Positions 1 to 12,230 of a stretch of DNA of 64,000 nt are shown here, piece by piece; the stretch's first letter is position 1; every line of letters begins with the position of its first letter. This DNA is from Linnemannia elongata (Eukaryota > Mortierellomycota > Mortierellomycetes > Mortierellales > Mortierellaceae), in assembly GCA_036320915.1 (NCBI GenBank), contig JAXBDG010000012.1, positions 248,001-312,000 on the forward strand. The letters are read 5' to 3'. Under the pieces are notes generated by a model, which saw nothing but the letters and a program-made list of their open reading frames with translations, was not told where the DNA came from and did no database searches. Made by a program: the position numbers and the translations under genes.

Positions 1-1594
1 CCGCCAAACATCCGAGTCGTTGGCAGACACCCCATTGAAAGGCCAGATCACGGCGGCAGGGTGCCTCGCAGACCAAGGTCTTGAACTTGGTCAGCTCGCC
101 GTTCTGGATCAAAGTGTCGGCACCGCGCAAGGCTGCGTACCAGATACGCTTGTGGCTGAAACTTAGTCCATTCTTGAGCGACTCTAGCAACCCTTGACCG
201 CTTTCCATCAGGTCCGTCACACCGTTGTACGCGTCCTGCACAAGTCCAAAGATCTGACCTGCTCCTTGGAACCCTTCTTGGATGGTGCTTAATCCGCTGA
301 TGAACTCTGCGACATTCAACCCCTTGATCGCACTCGCTAATCCTCCGACACCCTCGATGACTGCACCTGATCGTCGCAAGGCTGCCTGCCACGGCTCTTC
401 ATCGTCGGGGACACACAGCAGTGCCTGAAATGCGTATGCGGCTTGGTATACGATATACGGATCCTTGTCGCTCTTCAGACGGCCCAGGTAAGAGAGGAGC
501 GGCTCATGCAACTTGACGCGGTCCAGTCCTTGTATGTTGCAATCGGCCATGGCATCGAGGACACGTGACACCGTCATAGTCAAGCTGTAAATGTGCTGAG
601 GTGATTGGTGGAATGTCTCTTGGAGACGGGTGCTCAACAGGTTGAGGATCTTGACCAAGTCATCGGCCTCGATGTATTCAGGAGTGGCCTGAATCATGGG
701 CGCCAATCCCTGAAGAGCCTGGACATCCAGGAGGAGAGAATCATTGATCATGTTGACAAATAGGGAGAGCAAGGCTCGAAAATCGGGTCTCTCGAGCACG
801 GGAGCCAGGCACACGACCTCATTGATGGCCTTAACGTCCTTCAGTTTGTCCTGAACAAGCGCGCGGATCATATCTGTGGCCAAGGTCCTGAGTCTGTCCT
901 TTTCATCCTGATTCCTCTCGGTGGCTGTCAGCCAGGCGCGAGTTGAAGCGTCGAGGCTGTCCAAAGGTAAAGCTGTTTCTTGCAGGAGAGCAAGACAAAA
1001 AGCGAGTTGGCGAGTGCTGGTCAGGCGGTCATCAGGTCCTGGCAGCGTGAACTGGACAATGGGCGGAGGACAGTCCTTTGTGAAGATGGTTGGCAAAACA
1101 GTTCCTCTGTTGCGGATGGCGGCGGTGCTTGAAGAGATTGTCGAAGCAGAGACAACAGAAGCAGATGATATGGACAGAGGCAATTCTTGAGCCAAAGGTG
1201 GAGCTGGCGTACTCTTATCAATAGTCCTGCTGAGATTGGCAAAAGGGTCCGCAAATGGTCAGATACATATTCTCTTCATCGTCAACTGTCTCTACAATCG
1301 ATTCCAGCTACTTTGATTATACCTCAGTTCGTCAGCCTTGCTGTAACTGAGCTGGGCTTCGTTGGGAAGACCCAATTTCTCGAGGAGCTCTCCATGATGA
1401 CGAAAGGCGGCGATGATCTGATCATGATCCCTGATGCTCTTAGAGATGTCCATCCTCTCCAGAGCTTCTTTCGCATTGTCGCATAGTTTCTGGGCTCGTC
1501 GTCGGTCCTTTGTTTCCTTGGCATTCTCGAGGTGGGTGTTCGCACGGGCAAGGGCTATCTCCGAGGAGAGGGTTCTTTTATACCAAGGCGCCAT
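1..1594 (-). CDS. ARM-like repeat / STAND-type protein, N-terminal part (runs off left edge)
   Basis: Two exons on the minus strand: 1323-1594 (starts MAPWYKRTL) and 1-1226, joined by a 96-bp GT-AG intron (1227-1322). The frame is then open to the window edge. Exon 1 is a charged helical region; exon 2 begins with a Ser/Thr/Pro-rich linker and continues as a helical-repeat domain (motifs PGPDDRLTSTRQLAF, ATERNQDEKDRL, YQAAYAFQALLCVPDDEEPW). From memory this order matches the N-terminus of very large Mortierella proteins that continue into an NTPase (NACHT-like) and repeat region. Those parts lie outside the window, so the STAND assignment is inference. Family members are thought to act as intracellular sensors, but no function is shown here. 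The start is the first ATG and fits the helical N-terminus. Confidence 0.75.
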
Positions 1595-2256
1595 GTGGTG
1601 TTTTCTCTGTGGAGGTTGTCGGAACAGAAAGACTTTAGTGAACGGATTTTGACATTATTAATGAAGGACCCCTGGATGCGATGGATGTGGATTCTTACTA
1701 ATAGATCTAGTCTGATTGATAATCCAAGCGTGGTTGGCCAAAAGGAATAAGGGTGGCAAGGAAGGGAACGAAGGGAAAGAGGGAGGAGGAGGAGGAGATA
1801 GATGGAGCGAACAAAGGACGAACCAAAAAAAGAGTGTGGGAACGACCATTAAGTCTTCCTCCTCGATCAATCCTGTGCGATCCGAGCGTTTGAACTGACT
1901 GGTTACCATGCGCATGGATACTCAGGGGTATAACAGCCACATACCAGCAACTTCCAGGACAGAACAGCCGACGTTTTTTTATTTACAATCTGTCGCTTTC
2001 CTTACTTACAGGTGCCCTCGAATTTTTCTTCAGTTCCCTTGAAATTCCTTTGTGCAACCATGATTGATATCAACTGTCACATCTACTTCACCCCTTTAGA
2101 AAACAAAAAAAAGAAAGAGAGGAGATGTTGTTCTTTCGAACAAATCTATAGAACAATGGGCTTAATCTCAGCAGATCGTAGAAACAAGGCTACTCCCAGT
2201 GGGATATACTGGTTGAGAGGAGGTACCAATATCTTGACCTTTGACCAATTGAGCAA
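1595..2256. other. Intergenic, no gene seen
   Basis: Upstream flank of the minus-strand ARM-like gene. It contains a purine-rich stretch (about 1740-1805) and several A/T runs. Short ORFs on both strands show no recognisable domain, signal peptide or splice structure. Confidence 0.6.
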
Positions 2257-2383
2257 CAAGAAGTAAAAATCTTTCATCACAGTCACAAGTAAAATACCTG
2301 TTGAGAAGAAGTAAAATACTTGTAGGTTAGAAGTAAAAAATACTTGTTGCAAGAGGTATTTTACTTCTCCGCTAGAGGTATTA
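2257..2383. repeat. Degenerate AAGTAAAATACTTGT repeats with inverted copy
   Basis: Four direct copies of a 20-23 bp unit around AAGTAAAATAC(C/T)TGT occur at about 2258, 2287, 2309 and 2330. An inverted copy (GTATTTTACTTC) follows at about 2356, so the last copies form a near-palindrome. The array ends exactly at the base flanking the Helitron end at 2384. It may be the remnant of a small inverted-repeat element; no coding potential is seen. Confidence 0.6.
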
Positions 2384-2440
2384 CTAGCAAGTGCCCGTGG
2401 CTTCGCTCGCGGAGGGAGGTGAAAAAAAATAAAAGAGGGA
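2384..2440 (-). mobile_element. Helitron 3' terminus, copy A
   Basis: Read on the minus strand, a GC-rich hairpin (arms 2408-2412 and 2395-2399, 8-nt loop) is followed 7 nt later by terminal CTAG (2387-2384) and then a T. This is the Helitron signature: 3' hairpin, CTRR end, insertion between A and T. The element extends to higher coordinates. Its 5' end was not found, so only the terminal part is marked. It shares GAAGCATTG-AAGG-like sequence just inside the hairpin with copy C. Confidence 0.6.
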
Positions 2441-5400
2441 AGCATTGGAGGTGTACATTCGCCGACACAGCATTTGGATAGCTGAAGGACTCTGTTTTGC
2501 CCACAATCTACATGGCTGGCACAACTTGACTTGTATTGGGGTGGCTATAAACAAATATTCCTGTATTTTCTCCGATTTTGATCCCCTTTTCAGGCACCTT
2601 GCACACACTGTGTGCCCTGATCTTTGCTTTGACTTTTCTATGCCTGTGCTGCATGCCTACGTTCTCTAGGCGTATATGAATAAGAGGGATATTTTTTTGG
2701 GCTTTCCTTCTTACCTTGGCTCTTATCCCCCTTCTCCCTTTCCCCGACTTTGTTATTTCTTCGCCTTCACTTCAGCTCCTCTTCGGCTCCTCTTCAGATT
2801 TCTCTTTCTTCTTCCTTTTCTTTTCTACCCCTTCTACTCCCCTTCTATGCCATTTAATCCGTTTCCTTTCTCTCTCGTCTGCTTCCATGTTGTGCGCGTT
2901 GGCGCCATCATTCACGGCATAGTAGCAGTTAGGGAACGGATTGGTTGTGCTGCAAAGAAGCGTTGATACGTGCAATTATGGCCTGTTTTGCCGTTGGCGG
3001 TTTGATATTGCCATTTGTTTTCCTTTATAGTAGGGACAGAGGTGACCTTTCCCGCGTCTCTTAAAGCATTTGGTGAGAGGAGGAGAAAAGCAGAAAGAAG
3101 AAGAAGAGGTGATGGTCTGTTTGGGAAAGAGTGAAAGAAAAGATGACTTTCTGAGTAGACGATTGCCTTGTCGAGTTGGTGGTTTTGGATTGCATCAATT
3201 TTGCAGATCAGAAGCATATGACCGCTCTACAGCCCAGTGGCACTTGTTTGATAGCACGCTATTTTTTACACGGGTGGTGCACAACACGGCTCTAGCACGC
3301 CATTTTTTACTTTTTTATTTTTATATTTTTTGCACTGCAATTCTGTTAATTTTTATGCCAACAGCTACTGATGGGCGGATGAAGAGAGAGATGGACGCAT
3401 ATTCGAGAGATATGTTGTTTTGAAGAAGGGGGAAGGGGTTACAATGGTAGATACAAAAGAAAGAATGGCCGCACAATGGATAGGAACATCTACAGGTAGG
3501 AGGGACGACCTTTTTTTTATGTATCCATAGGCGAGAGATAAACTTATAAAGGAGACTTGAAAGGAAGAAGATATTGGGTTACATTGATACTTCTTCCTCT
3601 CTTCTCCATTCCTCCCTATTTTTTCGTTTATGCTTTTTTTCTTTTTCCTGCTGATAGCCAGTTTGATACCTTGCTGTCGTACGGTGTAGTAATTACATCT
3701 ATGCTACCGTAATGAAGAATGTTTGTTACTTTTGTGCTTTACTTTAACACCACGTCCAATGCAGGACAGTTACAGCACAGTGCAGTGGTAGAGAACACAA
3801 TGTAATAGACCAAAGAAAAGCAAGCGAATTTATTCAAGGCCCTTCTGTCGCGTTCTATAACTTTCGTCATTATATAGAAGTCTACGTAGAGTTACCCGTG
3901 CGTGAAGACGGGTATATACAGGCTGTCGTTGTTTGGCCTTGTGAAAATAATAGTAAGGAAAAATGCCTGTCTGATGGGAAATTGAAGTCGAGTGAACTTG
4001 ATGGGTGCTGTACCGTCGCCATTTGTCGTAGGAAGAATACAGGGATTGCGGAATGGATGATCCATGATTTTTGCAGAAGGGCGCCATTGAAAAAAATTCT
4101 CTACTCAGTAACTTTTCGTCTTTGGCAAGGACAAAGGACTGCTTTAAGTAAATGCAGCGCAGCCAGTTTCCCATGTCCTTGCAGCGCTCTCTCTCGGTCT
4201 CATGGTAGATAGTGTCAGGCATAAGGTGAGATCGGCATGTCGTTGTGAAATAAGAAAGAGATCCGTATCAAATCTAAGCTGATTCCTTTTGTTATAGATG
4301 TCGTTGTCCTGACAATGAAAGAGGGTAGCAATTACTCTCCGCAGCTGCCATCGGAGTGAGAAACAAACAAAGAACGAAAAAGTGTTTGTGCTACCAAAGG
4401 AAAGAAGGGATGGAGAGGAGAGAAAAGAGGAGACAGAGGCAAGCAAAGAAAAGGGTGGTGCTACGTAAAAGAATGAGAAACGAAATAGAGACGACGATGC
4501 TCATCGAACGTTACTCTTAAATGGCCTCTTCATAGTGCCTATAGCTGCGTCTCTTTACAAAATAGGCTGTACTGTAAGGCCGGAACAGTGCTCAAATTAG
4601 AAAACTGCCTATATTTATTTTATTTTATTTTTCTTTGAGAAAATGACATTGTCCACGGCGCGTTGCATCTTTTTTTGAATGAAAATGAAGGAGGGTACAA
4701 AAAAGGTACTATGCCCTTGAAAGGTCGACATAGTAACGCAACTTTCTTTTTCTCGTCCTTTCCTCGCGTCTATTCGTCACCTTCACTTTTGTTAACTTTT
4801 CATTCATCTGAGTCATTCCTAAAAAAAATGTGGTCAACTGCGATCACTCCCAGTTGGGTCAGAGTGTATGAAGGATATGTGGAAAGAAAGAGGGAGCATA
4901 GGTGTGGTGACAGAGAAGTCGAGGAGGCAGACCAATTATCACATTGCATGTAAGGGACAAACCTTTTTTTGAAGGGCAGTGCATGATTTTAAGGAACGCC
5001 TCACAGAGTCCCGATCAACATGCGATCAGACCATCAGGCCAAGCAAAATGCCCATAGACATAAACATATTCACTCCTGTTAACGAACACAATAACAAAGG
5101 AACGCCCAACAAATCGATCTTATTAGTATATATGCAGTTACCTCTACCATTCACCAAAGTACAGAAATGCGCCTTCAGGATTCGAAACAAATGACATGTA
5201 CAGTTGCCCGTGGCCTGCGTACTTTAGAGAAACGATTTAGAAGATTTTTAGGGAAAGAAGAAAAGAAACAAACCAAATGAAAGAAGAGAGCAAAGGGGTA
5301 AGGATAATATTAGAGAAAGTAAAGAAGAGAAAAAACTGAGGCGAGGGAGTGATGAGGAGGGAAAACAGAAGGAAAAGTTGAATAAGAGAAGCAATGAGGG

Positions 5401-6709
5401 TGACAATGCCACCACTTGGGTCAAAGGATATCATAGAAAAACAACGTCCATCTCCATCTCCATCTGTACCAATTTACAGAGGATGTCGAGAAGAAAATCA
5501 GAGCACAATGAGAATGTGACTGAAGAAAATAAGTGCATAAGGGAATCAGAAACAGATATGAAGCCTGCCAAAATAAAGTCGACATCTACCTCGACAACAT
5601 TTCGTTCTCTAGCTCTTGCCACCGCAGATCACATCCTAAAGAATCATTGCAGGAGGATACTAATCATGACCCAGACTCAGACTCTCAGGCACCATGAGCC
5701 CAAGGCCGGCGGAAATCAAACGCGTAAAAGCAGCACTAAATAAACCAAAAAGAACAAAGAAACGAAATATGAAGAAAGTGATGGAAGCCAGAGCAAACAA
5801 TGCATAGTTACACACACATTCGAAACAACTTATAGCACACACCCCGCACCGCATTGGACTCAGAGAAAGACTTAGACTTACTCGTGGTACAACCCAGGTA
5901 TGACACGGCTAACATCATCGGTAGACAAAGGCGCTATTGTAAAAAGATCCATAAAGCTGCCCATATCCATAGAAAATGTAGGTGATGAAGAGAAAGCAGT
6001 ATGGTGATGCAGAAATCGTGGGGAGAGAGAAAGATATTTGTGATTTGTGCAAAGTTAAACGTGGAGGGAAGAAAGGGGAGAAAGAGGTATAACAAAAGAG
6101 GAAAGAAAGCAAACAGTGCGTGATAGAAACCCTACAGCACCAAGCAGCAACGAAGGAGAAAGGATGTCAGAGAGAATAAGAATCAGAAACAAAAAAAAAA
6201 ATCACATAGGAAAAAATGAGACACTCTCGGAGAATGATTCAAAGTGCGTAAATCACGTTGCAGGGGCAAACTCGCTTATTCCTATAGTATATGTAGATCC
6301 CTCATACCGAGCGGTATTCTGCCTCCCGCGGGTCGGTAGGAAGAATTAAGGAAATGGCACCCTGAATACAAGTAACAGCCACCATGGCATCTTCGTTTTT
6401 TTCTTCTCTGTTCTCTATCCTCTATCCTCTTCCTCTTCACCCTTCCTTCCACCTTTCCCCCCTTCCTCTCGCACGCCCTTCCCCTCCTCTCTTTCTCATT
6501 TTTTTTTTCAAATATAACTAAAATCTCCTCACTCTTTGCATTTGAGGATTACCATCTTCTCCACGCGAGCCGCAAGCGCCTTCGTTTTTTTCTACCATGA
6601 GAAGCACGAACCAGGTCGCTGCTTGTTTTAAAAAGTTGCAGTTGTTCATTGCTCTTTTCATCCACCCCAACCAAGCAACTTTTTCATATAGGATGATCAG
6701 TGGTTTATT
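2441..6709. other. Gene-poor, A/T-rich region; no supported gene
   Basis: Holds the unresolved remainder of Helitron copy A and long pyrimidine/purine-biased tracts (for example 2680-2880 and 6390-6520). None of the 60-130 codon ORFs here has a recognisable domain, splice pattern or convincing codon use. The region is likely transposon-derived or plain intergenic DNA. Confidence 0.5.
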
Positions 6710-9700
6710 TTAGGTGTTGTAAGCCTGGCAAAGTGTTTTTTCTAAACTGTTAAAGAAAATGACATTACAAAAGTTAATATCAGAGAGCTGGGACCGTCTC
6801 GCCGTATACACCATCCCCGCCTTGCTAAAAAGTCTCTCTGATTCAGAGGATGTGGCCTGAATCGTGAGATACATTCGTGCAATGCAGGAAATGCTGACGA
6901 AGTTATCCACGCCCTCCATCATCCGCCAAAATGCAAGTGGATCGTCAAAATAAGCAACGTTGCGTGTCTTGTTTAAAAGCAGCGACTTGTACGCAAGCAC
7001 ACAATACTCTGCATTCACCTGAGCAAGACGTAGCACGGCCTCCTCGCTAGCGTCACCAATTGGATTAAAGGTGTTGTTGGCAAGATCGTACTTCCGCTTC
7101 TCAATCGCCAGATCCACTTGTCGTTGAATGATTGCTCTATAAACGAGAGTTTCAGCTCTCAATCGGTTGGTGGGTGCTGGCCGCGTTCTCTTGTAGGGCA
7201 GTTGGACTGGTAAAAGGTCAAGGCTTGAAGATTGATCTGGGGTGCAATCTTGAAACGGATCGGAAGGATCAACTTGATCTGAAACTTGAGGGGGCACTTG
7301 GGCTTGGGCTCGACCGTAGAGACGACTTCTGGCGGGATCTTGTCCGACGCTGTGTGCTGTGGTTTCGGCGGCTGCGATGGCGGCTTTGGTGGCTTCGGCA
7401 GCTTCGGCGGCATCTTCCGCAGCATGCTCGGAAACTTGATGGGCATTAACTCGATCCCAGAGCTCGTCTCTTGCACAGCCTGGATTGAAGTACATAGAGA
7501 GCAGCATCCCGTCCGAGATATCATCCCGAGGCTAGGCAGACTCGATCTGGGCTTGCAGCTTCATGTGCATGGATTGCGCCACCTCGGTCTGTAAGGTAGC
7601 AACTGGTGGAAGTAGGTTATATACCTTTCTGTACACTTGGGAGATGGTGGAGTAAGCAGACCCACCAATCCAGTGTGTCAACTCAACGGCTGGATGCAAA
7701 ATCTCGATGATTTCGCCAAGGATATTCAACTCCTCGACCGAAAGCAGTTGGTTTCGAAACTCCTTGAAGTTCTTTCTCTCCTCCGATGGTACATCCCGTT
7801 TCAGTAATAGCTCCTGGAAGTTGCTTCTAGTACTGCCCTGTAGCTGTAGACCCTTTCCACCAGATGGAGCTTTGAGTTCCATCTGGTGACATTGGCCGAA
7901 ACAAAAAAAATATCATAGTCCATACTGTGAGGGAAGCTGACTGAAGGAACACCGTTGAGAGGAGGGGCATCGTTAACAGGAAGGGCACCGTTGACAGGAG
8001 GGACACCACTGGCTGGAGGGGCATCATCGGCAGGAGAGGCACCGTTGACAGGAAGGGCATCATTGGCAGGAAAATTGCTGTTGACTGGAGGGACAGCGTC
8101 ACCGTTGGTTGAGAGGTTACTGCTGGCTGGAATGTCACTATTGGCAATCGGGATAGCGACGCGCCTGGCAGAAAGAGCACCGTGCTTGTGGGTTGTCCAG
8201 TGTCGCTTGATGGCGGCTCTGGCTGTTGAGTTGCCGTTGGAATCCATATACACTCTTTCGCGATCACCGCAAAAGCCGGGGGTTTATCCCATGATTTATT
8301 AACACATCCTTGAAGCAGGTGGGATGTGCAGGGTATCCAATGAGCTCCCAATCGATCCTCCTGTTCCCGCAGAGACTTTTTGATATTACTTCCTTGATCA
8401 CTGGTCATGCCGACCACCTTCCCCTCCAGAGACCACGCACCAATGGCTTTGTCTAATATTGATATTGTAGCAAAAGAATGGTTCGTAAGCATATGAGAAC
8501 AAGGCAGAACTGGTAAGGAAAACTGTCTTTCATAAGGAAACAAAAAAAACGTCAAATTATTATATCTTACTGATTGCAGTTGTAAGAATGTCGGTATTGA
8601 CTTTAACGGCAAGGATTCTCTCCATGCCGATCACAACAGAAGACAGACGATGATCTCGGGTCATATAGTGAAAGGTTATCCCGAGATACTCTCGCTTGTT
8701 ATGACCGGAGGTCCAACCGTCAGCAGTGATGGCCCCACGAGTGACGTTGGCGTGAAAATAATTCACAGTCTGCGCCTTCCGTCTTTCAACAACCTAGCGC
8801 AGCCTGGACTTTAAGGTAGTAGTGCAGGGAAATCGGAACCGAGGGATTAGCATCTGGCAGAGAGTCTTGAGGGTCTTCGACGTGGCGGCAGAAAAAGGCA
8901 CTCCCTCAACAGCAACAAGTCGCATGAGTTGATTTACGGCGGCGTCCTGCTGGCTATCGTTCCACAAAGGTACAGCGCTGTCGGTCGTGTTGATAGATTT
9001 CTTGCTCCGCTTGGAAGTGTTAGGAGTTTCAGGGTTGGAGAGCTGTCTCAAAGAGATTGCGATCTTCTGCTGTGCCTGGAAGTGCTCGATGGCGTCGATA
9101 ATGCCGGGGTGCTGGGAGATGAGGTGATTTCGACGAATGGTGGTCCCATGTGATGCTTGGGGATGATGACCGCAGGCCATCTCCACTCCATTGACAATTC
9201 GAGGAAGTAGACAGTGAAACTCTTCATCGATCTTTCTGTAGCAGAAAAGTGTTGAGCTATTGGCTCGAAGAGTTGGAGGCTTAGGAGGTGCCGGCTTCTT
9301 GCTCTTGCCGGTGGGCTTGGGAGATGGCTGCATGGTGGGCGTGTCCGACTCGGGTCTGTGGAGTAGCTCTCGAATGGGGACAAGAGCCAATACCTTGAGT
9401 TTTGGAGGGGCAAGGTTATTGCAGTCCTCAACGCTCGGAAGTTTGCCCAATGGGATGGAAGAATAGAGCTGGCGCCACTCCGGACAGCATGTCTTGTCTT
9501 CTTCCTGGAGAAGCTTCTTTGCCGCAATACTTTCGGGTCAGAATCCTTCTCCAAATACCTGCTAACGGCGTCATAAACCTCTTGCGTCATGTTGGATTCG
9601 ACTTTAAAGGAAGCAGAAGTCGTGCTTGAGGAGGCCGCTTGAGACGTTGATGGAGTGGATGACCATGACGACGAGCGTTGGTTGACAGGGTAATAGGGAG

Positions 9701-9717
9701 CCGCAGTGTTGACAAAA
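6710..9717 (-). pseudogene. Decayed hAT-superfamily transposase
   Basis: Pieces of one transposase lie in order on the minus strand. About 9590-8794 holds the N-terminal part with a BED-finger-like stretch (CGHHPQASHG...RNHLISQHPG). About 8766-8571 holds the start of the RNase-H-like core (TADGWTS...YLGITFHYM). A likely 118-bp intron spans 8453-8570. About 8452-7535 continues the core (GMTSDQGSN, HWIPCTSHLLQ, TRWNSKLHLVERV). The piece at 7507-6710 ends in the C-terminal dimerisation motif (SSESERLFSKAG). Breaks include frame changes near 9537, 8260 and 7880 and an in-frame TAG near 7534, so it cannot make transposase. The frame remains open upstream of the first ATG to 9717, where a Helitron end cuts it. 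Terminal inverted repeats were not found. Confidence 0.85.
7950..8250 (-). repeat. Pro/Val/Asn-rich degenerate repeats inside the hAT core
   Basis: About twelve degenerate copies of a 24-27 bp unit encode PVNGALP/PVNDAPP-like peptides in one minus-strand frame. They sit between the transposase segments ending near AKECIW and starting near NVTRWNSK, where hAT proteins do not normally carry such repeats. This looks like a local minisatellite expansion in the dead element. Confidence 0.6.
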
Positions 9718-9800
9718 CTAGAATGGTGCCCGCGGCTTCGCTCGCGGTTTCATTTTTTCTTTTTTTTGCATGGCGATCGACCACGGCTTCGCCGCGTCCA
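9718..9800 (-). mobile_element. Helitron 3' terminus, copy B, inserted in hAT-derived ORF
   Basis: On the minus strand a perfect 5-bp GC hairpin (arms 9743-9747 and 9730-9734) is followed by 8 nt, then CTAG (9721-9718) and T. The stem differs in sequence from copies A and C but still pairs, which supports a real structure. A second, imperfect GC stem lies just inside (about 9781-9796). The element extends to the right; its 5' end was not identified. Confidence 0.6.
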
Positions 9801-10562
9801 ATCACCATTTTTCCCACCCCATTACTTTCAAAGAGACTCTGCGACCCCACAATTCCGTTTTTTTTATTATGTCTTGAAGCACGCAAAGTCACCGCCTCTC
9901 TGGTGTAAAAAAATTGAACTCTTCACCCTTCACTCTTCACTCGTCCTCCCTGGTGCTATAGTGCTGTACACATACGAATGACAGGCGTAGTTGTCGTTTG
10001 GGTTCTGGGTCTTTCACTTGGTCGACATGTCAACTGAGCAGAAGTTCCACAATACTCTTATTTGCGGGTTTCCTGGGTGTCAACATGGAAAGCTGAGTTC
10101 CTATGCCACATGGGAATTCTTTCTCTGCTACCTTCACCGCCACTTTTTTCATCTTCTTTACCTTTTCATGCCTGCTTCTCGCAATCGTCGATATGTCATC
10201 ACCCCTACGCCCCCTGCTTCTTTTATGGAAAGGATGAGTGCTGCACATGTGTGTTTGTATCTCGGTCACAAATTTGCCTTTCCCTTCCCGTTGAGATTCA
10301 TCCAACAAATCATTTGTCAGTTGCAATGGTGGGGGTGTAGGTGAATATAAGAGGGAGACGGCGAGTGGGAGAGCATGTCAGTGACAGCTTAGGTAGGTAT
10401 GATTAAAATGAGTGTAGCAGAGGCAGGTAAATGATTAATTTGAGGGTTGGAGCTTGATGAAGAAAAAAAAATAGAAAAGAAGAGACAAAATGCGAGCAAC
10501 ATGGGATTACTTTAACGATGTAGCTACCATCACTGTCTTCATGAAAAACAGCTACCGCGGCC

Positions 10563-10601
<39 letters not shown>

Positions 10602-10739
10602 CGAGGGAGAAGAGAGCGAAGAGAGAAAGAGAGAGAAAATAAGGAAACGCCTCTTTGTTTATCTAATATTGGTCCCCTTTCCTTTTTTTTGAATTTTTCT
10701 TGCATTGATGCCCTTCGCTCTTTCCTTTCAAAATTTACT
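9801..10739. other. Gene-poor region with a 37-bp poly-A tract
   Basis: Probably includes the body of Helitron copy B. A pure A37 run lies at 10564-10600, followed by a GA-rich stretch. No gene is supported. Confidence 0.5.
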
Positions 10740-11088
10740 TCACGGTGGCCCTTCCTTGGATTTTTTTAACACCAGGTAAAAAATACATATGTTCATTGAC
10801 GGGCAGCGTCGACTCGTTGACCTTTGGTGATCGTTTCCACGGCACCTGATGCACCTACTAATAGAGGAAGAGGAGGAGGACGAAGAAGCGATTGCATTGG
10901 GTGTGGTGATAGCTCTATTGACATGAGGCGAGGAAGGAGAGGAGGGAATGATAACAGTATATTTTGAGGCGGCCGCACACCAGATGAGGGTAAGAGAAAC
11001 ACGGTGAGTGGGAGGCATGCTGACTGGTGAGATATGAATATGAAAATTGAAGTTGTGGCAGATGTAAGGTTGTAGTTGAGGAAACAGG

Positions 11089-11120
<32 letters not shown>
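10740..11120 (-). pseudogene. Possible transposon protein fragment with zinc-knuckle-like motif
   Basis: The minus-strand ORF running from a pyrimidine-rich start near 11024 to 10740 includes CIRCRGNDHQRSTSRRCPS. Its C-x2-C...H...CP spacing resembles the zinc-binding motifs of transposon-encoded proteins in Mucoromycota (memory-based). The rest is Ser-rich low complexity. An A30 run lies at 11091-11120. Only a fragment can be seen and the assignment is weak. Confidence 0.25.
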
Positions 11121-11124
<4 letters not shown>

Positions 11125-11448
11125 AAAAAATCCAAGAAAAATCCTAGCCGCGAGACGTTTTAAAGTCGTTAGAGGAGGAAATAATGTTGCTGGAAGATTC
11201 TAGAGTACACGCACTCTTAGTTAGCGCTTTGCTTGGTCGCTTGCTTTCTAGGGGACATGCAATTTTGCTTAGTTAACACCAAGGGAAGGTTTGGAAATTT
11301 AGTGGCGTTCGTCAGTTGCACGCCCTTCATCAATAGATGCAGTAAAATCATGTGATTTACGACCGATTTGATTGAATGTGACTGCGAACTATATCAGGTG
11401 ATCACAGTAACTCAGGTGACCACTACAGTCGCTTTGTAATATTAGAGA

Positions 11449-12230
11449 CTAGCTTAGTGCCCACGGCGTCCGCTCGTGGAGGGAGAGGGAGACGGAGAGG
11501 GAGAGGGAGACGGAGAGGGAGACGGCGAAGCATTGAAGGCACCGTTTCGCCCCAGTATCAGTATTTTGAATGGATAGCCTGAAAATGAGGAAGGGGCTCT
11601 AAGATTGCAGTCGCGATCTGCTTGGCTGAACACCTGACACCTTGTGTGTCGGTGGGAAAATGTGCCTTTTCCTTTTTTACTTTAGCTCTTAGCAGTCTTT
11701 CTCATCGAATATTTGAGTCCGTGCGAGACCCAACGTTCAATTCAAATAACTATTGCACTCGACTTCTACAGTGGACTCTAACGGGGTCCAATATTCGATG
11801 AGAAACACTACTCTTAACCCTCTTGTGTTTTCTCTCATTTTGTTCTTTCTTCGCCCTCCTCTTTTCTGTACCACTGTACCCGCTCCCATTTCTATCTCCT
11901 CTGTCTCAATGTTTCGAGCGTTAGTATACTGTGATGGGCAATATTTGATTGTTACATTTGTGCTTTCATTGCTTTGACACTGAATGCAAAGGCAGTACAG
12001 TTACAGGGGAGCAAAGAAAGGCAAACAAATTGTCCCAGATTGTCCCTAAAGCAGGCTATCAACCCTCTCTCCCTCCCCCCATGTTGCCAGGCCAGGTGAT
12101 TTATCCAAAGGTCAAGTGATTTATCGAAATTGGGACAGCGACCTAAGTCATTTGACTCTCTAAGTGACAGCGAACTAAGTCACTTGACGCTCTAAGCGAC
12201 TGCGTGCACCGAATTTGTTTTAGTAGAGAG
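11449..12230 (-). mobile_element. Non-autonomous Helitron, copy C (about 0.78 kb)
   Basis: The 3' end on the minus strand has a perfect GC hairpin (arms 11475-11479 and 11461-11465), 8 nt, then CTAG (11452-11449) followed by T. The likely 5' end at about 12230 reads TCTCTACTAAAAC, the typical Helitron 5' start. No Rep/helicase ORF fits inside, so the copy is non-autonomous. Internal features are a GA/G-rich stretch next to the hairpin (11479-11530), a 16-bp inverted repeat at 11698-11713/11790-11805, and a direct repeat around 12130-12205 (CTAAGTCA-TTGAC-CTCTAAG). The 5' boundary is blurred because it abuts a CT microsatellite. Confidence 0.6.

Noticed and set aside
9704..9718. CAGTGTTGACAAAAC as a hAT terminal inverted repeat
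   Set aside because: It points the wrong way for the transposase, lies inside its open frame, and no partner was found on the left side.
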